DNA of 43,127 nt from Paraburkholderia caffeinitolerans (GTDB lineage: Bacteria > Pseudomonadota > Gammaproteobacteria > Burkholderiales > Burkholderiaceae), in contig NZ_CADIKL010000057.1 in assembly GCF_902859945.1 (NCBI RefSeq), positions 1 to 43,127 of the forward strand, in the 5' to 3' direction. The notes below the pieces were generated by a model. The model saw only the letters and a list, made by a program, of their open reading frames with translations, had not been told where the DNA came from and made no database searches. A program made the translations under genes and the position numbers. Numbering within the stretch: position 1 is the first letter of the stretch; each line of letters opens with the position of its first letter. Of this stretch, positions 24,478 through 32,813 are shown one piece after another.

Positions 24478-25374
24478 ATGGATGACCTGAACGACATCTT
24501 CTACTACGTGAAAGTGGTCGAGAACCACGGTTTCACGCAGGCCGGCCGGGCGCTCAATATGCCCAAGTCCAAGCTGAGCCGACGCGTCGCCGACCTCGAA
24601 GCCCGATACGGCGTTCGTCTGCTCAATCGGTCCACGCGGCATTTCTCGGTAACCGAGACGGGACGGGAATTCTATGAACGCTGCGTCGCGGTGCTCGTGG
24701 AAGCCGATGCCGCCCGCGAGGTCATGGAGCGCAGGGTTTCCGAGCCCCAGGGCGTGGTGCGCATGAGTTGCCCGACCACGCTGCTCGAATACCGCATTGG
24801 GCCGCTCGTGGCCGATTTCATGATGCAATACCCGAAGGTGCGGATCCTGCTCGATGCAACCAATCGCCGGGTCGACGTCCTCGGCGAAGGCCTCGATCTC
24901 GCGCTGCGCGTGCGCTTCCCGCCGCTCGAAGACAGCGGGCTGGTCATGCGTGTGCTTTCCGGAAGTCCGCAGCGTCTCGTTGCTGCATCGGCGCTCCTCG
25001 AAAAGCACGGACCGGTTGCCCATCCAGCGGATCTCGCCGGCATGCCGAGCCTCGATTGGGGACCGCAGCGCGATCACGTCTGGGATCTGGTCGGCCCGGA
25101 CCAAGCGGAGGTGCGCATGCCTCACGCACCGCGCTACATCACCGACGACTTGACCGTGCTTCGGCAGGCCATCCTGAAAGGCGTGGGCATCGCTCAGATG
25201 CCCTATATGGTGGTTGAAAACGAGCTCGAAAAAGGCACGCTGGTCGACGTGGCGCCAGGCTGGACCCCCAGGGGCGGGCTGGTTCATGCCGTCTTTCCGT
25301 CACGCAGAGGCCTTCTGCCAGCCGTGCGGCTGCTGATCGATCACCTCGCCACGCACATTCAAAAAGACGGGTGA
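24478..25374 (+). CDS. LysR-family transcriptional regulator
   Basis: 298 residues from the ATG at 24478 (AAGGA upstream). The N-terminal winged helix (FTQAGRALNMPKSKLSRRVA, LEARYGVRLLNRSTRHFSVT) is followed by a periplasmic-binding-protein-type sensor domain (VRMSCPTTLLEYRIGPLVAD, LDLALRVRFPPL, ILKGVGIAQMPYMVVEN). It belongs to the large group related to DsdC/CrgA-type activators. The neighbours and the two matching 18-bp sites point to control of the downstream catabolic operon (25550-29184), with a phenolic or ring-cleavage intermediate as likely inducer (inference). Confidence 0.92.
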   Translation: MDDLNDIFYYVKVVENHGFTQAGRALNMPKSKLSRRVADLEARYGVRLLNRSTRHFSVTETGREFYERCVAVLVEADAAREVMERRVSEPQGVVRMSCPTTLLEYRIGPLVADFMMQYPKVRILLDATNRRVDVLGEGLDLALRVRFPPLEDSGLVMRVLSGSPQRLVAASALLEKHGPVAHPADLAGMPSLDWGPQRDHVWDLVGPDQAEVRMPHAPRYITDDLTVLRQAILKGVGIAQMPYMVVENELEKGTLVDVAPGWTPRGGLVHAVFPSRRGLLPAVRLLIDHLATHIQKDG

Positions 25375-25431
25375 GCGTTCTACGCGCGATGTTCTGCTTC
25401 AGCCGCGCGCTTCAGTTACTCGCTCTTCGAT

Positions 25432-25449
25432 TGTTCCTTTGACAGAACA
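25432..25449. promoter_or_regulatory. Putative LysR operator, copy 2
   Basis: TGTTCCTTTGACAGAACA, a dyad with TGTTC and GAACA arms, 100 bases upstream of the fumarylacetoacetate-hydrolase-family gene. It is the inverted, nearly identical copy of the site before the LysR gene (17 of 18 positions). Confidence 0.65.
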
Positions 25450-25549
25450 CTCTGTACGCCCGCGCGATCTACCGCGGCCGCGAGCCCATTTCTATTCTTC
25501 CCTCATCGAGCCTCAACATGCCATCAAGTTGACAACATCTGGAGACGCA

Positions 25550-26407
25550 ATGCGATACATCCACTTTTCCCCCGACAACCGCCGCCGGTTGCTCGGCGTC
25601 GTACAGGGCGACACCATCCATTCGCTGGGCGAAACAACGCTCGACGACCTCCTCGCGCGTGGCGTCGATCTCGCTTCCTGGGGCGCTTCACATCTCGCGA
25701 ACAGCGAGACATTTCCGGCCGCTTCAGTCACGTATCTGCCGCCGCTTGCACGCCCCGGCAAGTTGCTGTGCATCGGACTCAACTACGCGGATCACACGAA
25801 GGAAAGCCCGTATGAGCAGCCCGACTATCCGACGATCTTCCCGCGCCTGAACTCGAGCCTGATTGGCCACGAGGCGCCCATGATCCGCCCGCGCATCTCC
25901 GACTCGCTGGATTTCGAAGGCGAGCTGGCGGTCATCCTCGGCAGCGGCGGCCGTCATATTTCGAAGCAGCAAGCGCTCTCCTGCGTTGCGGGTTACTCGA
26001 TCTTCAATGACGGATCCGTGCGCGAGTACCAGTTCAAGTCGCCGCAATGGACGGTCGGCAAGAACTTCGACGGCACCGGCGCGTTCGGCCCGATGTTCGT
26101 CACGGCGGATGAACTGCCCGCGGGCGGTGCGGGCCTCAAGCTCGAAACGCGCCTGAACGGCCAGGTCGTGCAATCGGCGAATACGAGCGACATGCTCCAC
26201 GACGTCGCTTCGCTCATCTCGGTCATCAGTGAAGCGATCACGCTCGAAGCCGGCGATGTCATCGTGAGCGGCACCCCCGCGGGCATTGGCTGGGCGCGCG
26301 AGCCGAAGCTCATCATGCGTGCCGGCGACGTGTGCGAAGTCGAGATCGAAGGTCTTGGCGTATTGCGCAACACCGTCGTCGATGAAGACACGTCGATCCA
26401 GCGTTGA
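25550..26407 (+). CDS. Fumarylacetoacetate hydrolase family protein
   Basis: 285 residues from the ATG at 25550 (GGAGA upstream). The N-terminal cap domain (MRYIHFSPDNRRRLLGVVQG) precedes the FAH barrel: GKLLCIGLNYADHTKES, then DSLDFEGELAVILG with the acidic metal ligands, GYSIFNDGSVREYQ, and the ending DVIVSGTPAGIG. This family cleaves C-C bonds in beta-diketo or oxo acids or acts as a decarboxylase or hydratase in meta-cleavage and homogentisate-type pathways. It is the first gene of a three-gene operon (31-base gap to the next) with a flavin hydroxylase and an extradiol dioxygenase, so it probably processes the ring-cleavage product. Confidence 0.9.
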   Translation: MRYIHFSPDNRRRLLGVVQGDTIHSLGETTLDDLLARGVDLASWGASHLANSETFPAASVTYLPPLARPGKLLCIGLNYADHTKESPYEQPDYPTIFPRLNSSLIGHEAPMIRPRISDSLDFEGELAVILGSGGRHISKQQALSCVAGYSIFNDGSVREYQFKSPQWTVGKNFDGTGAFGPMFVTADELPAGGAGLKLETRLNGQVVQSANTSDMLHDVASLISVISEAITLEAGDVIVSGTPAGIGWAREPKLIMRAGDVCEVEIEGLGVLRNTVVDEDTSIQR

Positions 26408-26438
26408 TCGATCGTTCAGTTCCCCTGAAGGAGGAGAC

Positions 26439-28232
26439 ATGAAACAGATTCGCGTCCCGGTTTTTGTGGTGGGTGCGGGCCCCGCCGGACTCACGGCCGC
26501 CGCATTGCTGGCGAAATACGGCGTAGAAGTTTTGGCGATCACGCGCTACTCCGGCACGGCGCATTCGCCTCGCGCGCACATCACGAATCAACGCACGGTG
26601 GAGGTGTTTCGCGATCTGGGCATCGAGGACCGCGTGCGGGCTCTCGCCACGTCACACGAGCTGATGTCGAACAATGTGTGGGCGACCAGCTTTGCCGGCA
26701 CCGAACTCGCGCGGCTGCAAACATGGGGCACCGGGGTCGGGCGCAAATCCGACTACGAAGCGGCGAGCCCCTCGCAGATGTGCAATGCGCCGCAGCACCT
26801 GCTCGAACCGGTCATTCTCACGGCAGCGCGCGAGTATGGCGCGCAGATCCTCTTCAATACGGAACTGGTGTCCATTCGCCAGACTGACGAAGCGGTCTAT
26901 TCGCGGCTCGTCGATCGCGTGACCGGTGAGGAGATCGAAGTGATCTCCGACTACGCTGTGGGCGCGGACGGCGCGCAAAGCGTGGTCGTGCGGGATCTCG
27001 GCTTCGAGATGGACGGCGAGATGGGACTGGGCTGCGCGGTCAACTGCTGGCTGGAGGTCGATCTGGCGAAGTACACGGCGCACCGCCCGGGCGTGCTGTA
27101 CTGGATGACCCAGCCGGGCAGCGACTATTGGGTGGGCAGCGGCACCTGGATCAGCGTGCGGCCGTGGAACGAATGGGTTCTGCTCTTCATGTACGACCCG
27201 AGAGAGGGCGAGCCCGATCTCAGCGAGGAAGCCGTGATCGCCCGTGCCCGTGCCACCATCGGCGAAGCAGATATTCCCGTTCGCGTGAAGGCTGTTTCGA
27301 AGTGGACCATCAACCGGATGGTTGCGCGCACCATGGTCAAGGGCCGCGTGGCGATAGCGGGGGACGCCGCGCACCGGCATCCGCCTGCTAACGGGCTCGG
27401 CTCGAATACCTCCGTGCAGGACGCGTTCAATCTGGCCTGGAAGCTCGCGATGATCGTCAAGGGCGAGGCATCGCCGGCGCTGCTGCAAACTTATTCGGAC
27501 GAGCGTCAGCCGGTTGCCCAGGGTGTCGTGAACCGGGCGATCAAATCGGTCGGCGAGATGCTGCCGATTGCGAATGCGCTGGGCTTCTCGCAAGGACAAA
27601 GCGCAGAGGACGGTTGGGCCTCGCTCAACGAGCTGTTCTCGGATAGCGAAACCGGCAAGGCGCGCCGCAAGACACTTGCGCAAGCCGTCGATCAGCAGAA
27701 CTATCAGTTCAACTGCCATGGCGTCGAATTGGGGCAGCGCTACGAATCGTCTGCGATCGTGCGCGATGGCGCGACCTTTCCCGCTGCGTGGCGCGACCCC
27801 GAGCTGTATTACCACGCCACCACGACGCCCGGCGCGTATCTTCCGCATGCGTGGATCGAGCGCGAGGGCAAGCAGGTATCGACGCTCGATCTGGTCGGTA
27901 ACGGCGTGTTCACGGTGCTGACCGGAAGGGGCGGCGAGGCCTGGCTAGATGCGGCGCGGCAGGTGGGCGACGAGTTCGGCATCAGGATCGATGCGGTGTC
28001 GATCGCGCACGCAACCCCTACGTTCGACGCATACGGCCAGTGGGTGGCGCAACGTGAGATCGAGGACGATGGCTGCGTGCTGGTGCGGCCGGATCGCTTC
28101 GTCGCCTGGCGCTGCAACACGCGCGCGGCGCAACCCGCGATGGAATTGCGGCGCGTACTGACACAGGTGCTCGGCGCTGCGCCACGCGCAACGACCGGCG
28201 CGCAGGCACAGGCGAGCGGCGTGGCCGCCTGA
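26439..28232 (+). CDS. FAD-dependent aromatic monooxygenase (TfdB/MhpA-like)
   Basis: 597 residues from the ATG at 26439 with GGAGG upstream. The FAD-binding motif VGAGPAGL lies at residues 11-18, the DG motif in YAVGADGAQS, and the GD motif in AIAGDAAHRHPPANGLGSN. After the substrate domain there is a C-terminal thioredoxin-like segment (ERE...STLDLVGNGVFTVLTGRGGE), the layout of the phenol-hydroxylase/2,4-dichlorophenol monooxygenase group. The reaction would be NAD(P)H- and O2-dependent ortho-hydroxylation of a phenol to a catechol. The substrate is not determined by the sequence. It overlaps no gene and is followed after 16 bases by the extradiol dioxygenase. Confidence 0.9.
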   Translation: MKQIRVPVFVVGAGPAGLTAAALLAKYGVEVLAITRYSGTAHSPRAHITNQRTVEVFRDLGIEDRVRALATSHELMSNNVWATSFAGTELARLQTWGTGVGRKSDYEAASPSQMCNAPQHLLEPVILTAAREYGAQILFNTELVSIRQTDEAVYSRLVDRVTGEEIEVISDYAVGADGAQSVVVRDLGFEMDGEMGLGCAVNCWLEVDLAKYTAHRPGVLYWMTQPGSDYWVGSGTWISVRPWNEWVLLFMYDPREGEPDLSEEAVIARARATIGEADIPVRVKAVSKWTINRMVARTMVKGRVAIAGDAAHRHPPANGLGSNTSVQDAFNLAWKLAMIVKGEASPALLQTYSDERQPVAQGVVNRAIKSVGEMLPIANALGFSQGQSAEDGWASLNELFSDSETGKARRKTLAQAVDQQNYQFNCHGVELGQRYESSAIVRDGATFPAAWRDPELYYHATTTPGAYLPHAWIEREGKQVSTLDLVGNGVFTVLTGRGGEAWLDAARQVGDEFGIRIDAVSIAHATPTFDAYGQWVAQREIEDDGCVLVRPDRFVAWRCNTRAAQPAMELRRVLTQVLGAAPRATTGAQAQASGVAA

Positions 28233-28248
28233 CACGGGAGTTGAACTC

Positions 28249-29184
28249 ATGACATCGACGACGATCAAGCGCGCGCGTTTCGGCATTCATTCGATCGACC
28301 ATTTCGCACTCGACGTGCCGGATCTCGAAGAGGCCAGGCGCTTTCTCGACGCCTTCGGCTTCGAGCTGGAGGCGCAGCCGGGCGAGTTGCTGTTGCGCAC
28401 GCCGCAAAGCGATCACGTGTGGGCGAGGGTCCGGGAGGGCGCGCGAAAGCAGCTCGCGTATCTCGCGCTGAATTGCTTCGCCGACGACTTCGCGCCGTTG
28501 TGCGAGCAGATTCTGGCAGCCGGCGCAACGGCGGCCACGCCCGCGCGGCTCGCACTGGACGATGGCTTCTGGTTCCACGATCCGGACGGCAACCTTTTGC
28601 AACTCAAGGCAGGCGTCAAAACATCGCCCGGGTGCAAGCCGGCGTCGAGCAGGGAATCGGCGTCCTTGCGTTTGCGCGGCGCGTGCGCTCGCGCCGACGC
28701 CCCGGTTACACGTCCCGCGCGGCTTTCTCATGTTCTGATGTTCACGCCCGACGTGAGCGGTGCGGTTGCCTTTTACGAGCGCGCATTGGGCTTGGCACTA
28801 TCCGATGGTTCTGAGGGCATCGTCGCGTTTCTGCACGCGCGCTACGGCAGCGATCACCACCTCGTCGCATTCGCGCGCGGCGAGAAGAAAGGATGGCATC
28901 ACAGCGCATGGGATGTTCCGGATGTCGAGGCGGTCGGCCTCGGCAAGATGCAGATGCAGCGCGCGGGCTACGTCGACGGATGGGGCGTGGGGCGCCACGT
29001 GCTCGGATCGAACTACTTCCAGTACGTGCGCGATCCGTGGGGTTCGTTCTGGGAATACTCGGCCGATATCGACTACGTTGGAGCAGGAAGGGAGTGGCCC
29101 GCCGGCAACCATCCGCCCGAAGACTCCCTGTATCTGTGGGGGCCGGACGTGCCGGGCTACTTCTTTGAGAACACCGAACAGTGA
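28249..29184 (+). CDS. Type I extradiol (VOC-fold) ring-cleavage dioxygenase
   Basis: 311 residues, two VOC (glyoxalase-fold) modules. The likely Fe(II)/Mn ligands are in the second half as in BphC/XylE-type enzymes: H161 in RLSHVLMF, H217 or H218 in GWHHSAWDV and E269 in SFWEYS. The N-terminal module (IHSIDHFALDVPDLEEARRF... WFHDPDGNLLQL) is the usual inactive duplicate. The enzyme should open a catechol next to its hydroxyl groups with O2, in the cytoplasm. Together with the hydroxylase and the FAH-family gene it completes hydroxylation, ring cleavage and hydrolysis. The linker between modules (residues ~122-155) is unusually long and Arg/Ser rich. Confidence 0.88.
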   Translation: MTSTTIKRARFGIHSIDHFALDVPDLEEARRFLDAFGFELEAQPGELLLRTPQSDHVWARVREGARKQLAYLALNCFADDFAPLCEQILAAGATAATPARLALDDGFWFHDPDGNLLQLKAGVKTSPGCKPASSRESASLRLRGACARADAPVTRPARLSHVLMFTPDVSGAVAFYERALGLALSDGSEGIVAFLHARYGSDHHLVAFARGEKKGWHHSAWDVPDVEAVGLGKMQMQRAGYVDGWGVGRHVLGSNYFQYVRDPWGSFWEYSADIDYVGAGREWPAGNHPPEDSLYLWGPDVPGYFFENTEQ

Positions 29185-29791
29185 CTAGCGCCTTGCTCGA
29201 CGCTAACAGCACGCTTTCGTTCAAACCCAATGGGCAATGACGGTCGAGGCATCGGAAAAGATTCCGGGCAGTAAGGTCTACGTAAATACCGATTAGTTTC
29301 AGACTGCTGACGCAATAGCGATCGATGACAGTTTGTTGTAATGGCAACATCCTTACCCGTTCGACGTTCCTATACGTTAGCGCTAGCTGTTTCTCGTTGG
29401 GTTTGTGGGTTATCCCACAAATCATGCTGGCTCGTTCTCGACCCGACACCTACTCTTTTTTCGAGGCGGGTGTCGATCGAACGCGAGCGCAAGCCCAACG
29501 TCGGCGACGCACTTGCGTGCCGCCGACTCGACCGTATGCCTGCTTTGCAGTGCCCCGTACGCATTAGCTCATTCCCGGTAGCCAGGGATGATGGCCCACC
29601 AGCGCGACGACACCTCACCCTTCACGTCATACGCTCAGAGAGCAGTTGAATTGATACACGGCTATTAAACACGTAGAAGATCGCGCAACTCGTCTCCGCA
29701 GGCCGGAGCGAGTTATTGTCGTTTGCAAGAGCTTCCGATTGTCTGCACGGGTATTAACAACGCAACCAGCAACCGCCGCAGGATGGATACG
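29185..29791. other. Long intergenic region before the lipoprotein gene
   Basis: 607 bases without a convincing gene on either strand. It contains a hairpin at about 29402-29421 (TTTGTGGG pairing with CCCACAAA around TTAT, no T-tract) and a candidate promoter at 29651-29679. Short frames here have arbitrary composition. The region is AT-richer than its surroundings and may be a former insertion boundary. Confidence 0.5.
29651..29679 (+). promoter_or_regulatory. Putative sigma-70 promoter
   Basis: TTGATA (5 of 6 to the -35 box) and TAGAAG (4 of 6 to the -10 box) are spaced by exactly 17 bases, 113 bases before the lipoprotein start. Confidence 0.35.
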
Positions 29792-31909
29792 ATGAACGCT
29801 CTAGAGAAATACCGGCAGGGTCCACGCCCCCTCCGACTGACCACTCTCGCGGCCACGCTGCTGCCCCTGGCTATGCTGAGTGCCTGCGGTGGTGGCTCCG
29901 GATCGAGCACGCCTCCCCCAGCTGCCGCCCAGGTATCCGGCACGGTAGCGACCGGCAATTTCGTGTCAAACGCGGCGGTGACCGCTACCGACACCCATGG
30001 CAAGACGGTGACTGCGATCAGCGATAGCAATGGCCACTACACGCTCGTCACCGCCAGCCTGACGGCACCGATCGCGCTCGTCGCCACTGATCCAACGGGC
30101 CAGAGCTCGAACCTGGTGTCGGTCCTCACAGCCTTGCCCGCCGCGGGACAAAGCGCGACAGCCAACATCAATACGTTGACCACGGCCATTGCCGCCTTGC
30201 TGACGCCGGATGGCAATCCGATGGATCTCGTCGCTGCAGGCTCAACCACCACGATCGGTGGCGCGGTCACTTCGACCAACGTGAAGAACGCGACGGCCAC
30301 GCTGGATGCGTACCTTGCCAACCTGCTGAGCGCGACGGGCCTGCCTGCCAGTTACGATCCCATCGGGACCCCGTACCCCACAACAGCGCATACCACTGCG
30401 GATAATCTGGTCGACATGGTCAGCATCGTTCCCGAGGGAAGCGTCACCTATCTGATCTACAACACCCCGTTACCCAGTAGCGCGACAACGCAGTCCAATA
30501 CCTATCTGGCGCTCAACAACACGTCGACACCGTCCAATACCCCCGTCGTGCCGGCAGTCACTGCAGCGTATGTCGCCAACTACGCCTCGCTGCAGAACTA
30601 TCTGAGCGGGTTGCCCACTGCGCTGAAGCCCTGTGCGGCCGCGGGCGGCACGGGATCCGCCTGCAACGGGGTCATCGACGCAAATTACAAGGACAATGGA
30701 TTTACCAATATCACGGCATACGACAGCAACCTGACGTCGTCGAATCTGAGTTTTACATCGTCAAACCCATACGTGGTGAACACCAATGCCAACGGCACCA
30801 GCGCACTGGTCGCGATCCCCTATGCGCTTGTGTCGTCGACGACGCAGAACTCTCTCGGGCAATACGCGTTGTATACGACTGTCCAGCAGACGCCCTCGGG
30901 TAGCTGGGACATCATCGGTAATCAGCTTCCGTATAACCTGTCCGCAACGACCCGTACGACCTACCGGCAATTCCTGGATACCTTTACCGATCCCAATACT
31001 GGACGCCCTGACACCAACTTCTTTGACGCTGGCCTGACGTTGGCGATCGGCAGTATGGGCAGCGGGGAGTCCGGCGCAGCGCTCTATTTTGCTCACGTGA
31101 CGGGCCCCGGCTTGCCTGCCGCCGGACTCTGGCTGGGAAGATATAACGCTACCCTCAGCATGCTGCTGGTAAGTACGCCGCCCGCGGCGCCGCTGACCAG
31201 CCCGCCCACCCCTGCATCACTGAGCGGCACGAACGAATACCGGTGGTCATGGGCACCCTCGACCTACCAACCGCCGACCGCGAGGGAATTCTGGGCCACC
31301 ACGCCCATCGATGTCACCCAGGCACAGGCGGGAAGCGTCTATCAGTTCACGCTATATGACATCAATGGGAATAACCTGGGTACGTACAGCGTGACCAACC
31401 CGAACAACGCGGTGGACGCCACGCTGGGGCAGTCGTATTACCAGGCCAACGCTTTCCCCGTTCTGGGCAACGGTGACTTCGTAACGGGTGTCCAGTGTCC
31501 AGGGGTACTCTCCGGTGCGGGTAGCAGTGACCCTGCCGCCAACTTCCTGTGTCCGACCGGATCGTTGGCCGCCCAGCAAACCTCGTTAACGATGAACTTC
31601 ACACCGCCCTCCGCAACGGCCAAGGTACCGAGTCCGCTTACCGAAACCGGCGCGCTGATCCAGACCTGGGACAGAGCGGGCTGTAATGTCCAGGAACCCG
31701 TTTCATTTGGACCCACCACGACATCCGCCACGATCAGTGCCGCTGGGACGTGCGCGAACGGCACTCCGTACGCTTTTTGGGCCATCAACAATCCTTCGGG
31801 CGACGCCACCTTCCGCCAGCTTCAACTGAGAGCCAAGACCCCCAACGGCGTGCTGTTCTACGTGAATCAGGTTTACCGTAACGCTAACAACGCCGTCAGC
31901 GCGGACTAG
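29792..31909 (+). CDS. Large surface or periplasmic lipoprotein
   Basis: 705 residues. A lipoprotein signal peptide ends in LSAC with the lipidated Cys at residue 32, followed by GGGSGSS and a proline linker (TPPPAAA). Residues ~45-105 resemble a carboxypeptidase-regulatory/Ig-like beta domain (VSGTVATGNFVSNAAVTATD, DSNGHYTLVTASL). The rest is rich in Thr, Asn, Ser and Tyr, beta-type, without catalytic motif seen. The start at 29792 has an AGGA 8 bases upstream; an in-frame ATG 9 bases earlier is possible. The family is common but uncharacterised in Burkholderia-type genomes. It stands alone, ending at a hairpin shared with the convergent gene. Confidence 0.8.
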   Translation: MNALEKYRQGPRPLRLTTLAATLLPLAMLSACGGGSGSSTPPPAAAQVSGTVATGNFVSNAAVTATDTHGKTVTAISDSNGHYTLVTASLTAPIALVATDPTGQSSNLVSVLTALPAAGQSATANINTLTTAIAALLTPDGNPMDLVAAGSTTTIGGAVTSTNVKNATATLDAYLANLLSATGLPASYDPIGTPYPTTAHTTADNLVDMVSIVPEGSVTYLIYNTPLPSSATTQSNTYLALNNTSTPSNTPVVPAVTAAYVANYASLQNYLSGLPTALKPCAAAGGTGSACNGVIDANYKDNGFTNITAYDSNLTSSNLSFTSSNPYVVNTNANGTSALVAIPYALVSSTTQNSLGQYALYTTVQQTPSGSWDIIGNQLPYNLSATTRTTYRQFLDTFTDPNTGRPDTNFFDAGLTLAIGSMGSGESGAALYFAHVTGPGLPAAGLWLGRYNATLSMLLVSTPPAAPLTSPPTPASLSGTNEYRWSWAPSTYQPPTAREFWATTPIDVTQAQAGSVYQFTLYDINGNNLGTYSVTNPNNAVDATLGQSYYQANAFPVLGNGDFVTGVQCPGVLSGAGSSDPAANFLCPTGSLAAQQTSLTMNFTPPSATAKVPSPLTETGALIQTWDRAGCNVQEPVSFGPTTTSATISAAGTCANGTPYAFWAINNPSGDATFRQLQLRAKTPNGVLFYVNQVYRNANNAVSAD

Positions 31910-31917
31910 TCCGGCGA

Positions 31918-31941
31918 GCGGGGTCATGAACTTGACCCCGC
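31918..31941. terminator. Hairpin between convergent genes
   Basis: GCGGGGTCA (31918-31926) and TGACCCCGC (31933-31941) pair perfectly around a 6-base loop, between the stops of the lipoprotein gene (31909) and the binding-protein gene (31946). T-tracts are weak, but the placement fits a bidirectional terminator. Confidence 0.5.
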
Positions 31942-31945
31942 CCGC

Positions 31946-32731
31946 TCAATTCCCGTACATATCGAAGTCGAAGTACTTCGACTGGATCTTGTTGTACGTG
32001 CCGTCGTTGCGGATCTGCGCGATGGCGCGGTTCAGCGCGTCGCGCAGATCGGCGTCCGATTTGCGTATGCCTGCGGCGTCGCCGTTGCCCATGATCTTCG
32101 CGTCATAAACGGTGCCGCCCGCGAACGCAAAGCCCTTGCCTTGCGGCGTGGAGAGGAAGCCGAGTTGGCCCTGCACAGCGTCCATCAACACGCCGTCCAC
32201 GCGTGCGTTGACGAGGTCGACATAAGCCTGGTCATAGTTCGCATAAGGCACGACCTCGACGCCGGAAGCGGCCCATTTTTGACGCGCGTAGGTTTCCTGA
32301 ATCGTGCCTTGCTCGACGGCGATGCGCTTGCCGGCGAGCTTTGAAGCTTCAGGCAGGAGTCCAGAATGTTCACGCGCGATCAGGCGCGTCTGATTGCGAT
32401 AAAGACGGTCGGTGAAATCGATCTGCTGCCGGCGCTGCTCGGTGGCTGCCATCGACGAGAGAATCATGTCGAATTTGCGCGCCTGCAATCCGGGGATCAA
32501 CCCGTCGAAGCTGCTGGAGACCCACACGCACTTGGCGTTGAGCTTCGCACACAGCGCATTGCCGAGATCGATGTCGAAGCCCTTCATGCTGCCATCGGTC
32601 GCGGTGGACTCGAACGGCGGGTAGGTGGGGTCGACGCCGATGCGAATCGTCGTCCAGTCTTTCGCAAGGGCGGCGTGCGAGGCGAAGGCCATGGCAGCAG
32701 CCGAGAGGAGGATCGTAAGGCGCGTCTTCAT
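31946..32731 (-). CDS. Amino-acid ABC transporter substrate-binding protein
   Basis: 261 residues with a signal peptide cleaved after ALA (residue ~23). It is a SBP_bac_3/HisJ-ArtJ-type binding protein: IRIGVDPTYPPFES, GFDIDLGNALCAKLNAKC, FDGLIPGLQARKFDMILSSM, GKRIAVEQGTIQE and the end KIQSKYFDFDMYG. The family captures polar or basic amino acids and opines in the periplasm. GGAGA lies before the ATG. It is the last gene of the minus-strand run starting at 35681 (82-base gap after the dehydrogenase alpha-like subunit), so its ligand is probably the substrate of that dehydrogenase. It is related to, but clearly diverged from, the pair at 37940 and 39005. Confidence 0.92.
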   Translation of the reverse strand: MKTRLTILLSAAAMAFASHAALAKDWTTIRIGVDPTYPPFESTATDGSMKGFDIDLGNALCAKLNAKCVWVSSSFDGLIPGLQARKFDMILSSMAATEQRRQQIDFTDRLYRNQTRLIAREHSGLLPEASKLAGKRIAVEQGTIQETYARQKWAASGVEVVPYANYDQAYVDLVNARVDGVLMDAVQGQLGFLSTPQGKGFAFAGGTVYDAKIMGNGDAAGIRKSDADLRDALNRAIAQIRNDGTYNKIQSKYFDFDMYGN

Positions 32732-32813
32732 GCTGGGTCTCCGTTCGTTTGTGTATCAGGGTGCAAGGTTGTGTGGGGCAGGCTGTTAATCGACTCGCGC
32801 ATCAGTTCGCGAA

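Noticed and set aside
29402..29421. Hairpin as a terminator in the long gap
   Set aside because: No T-tract on either strand and no gene end nearby.
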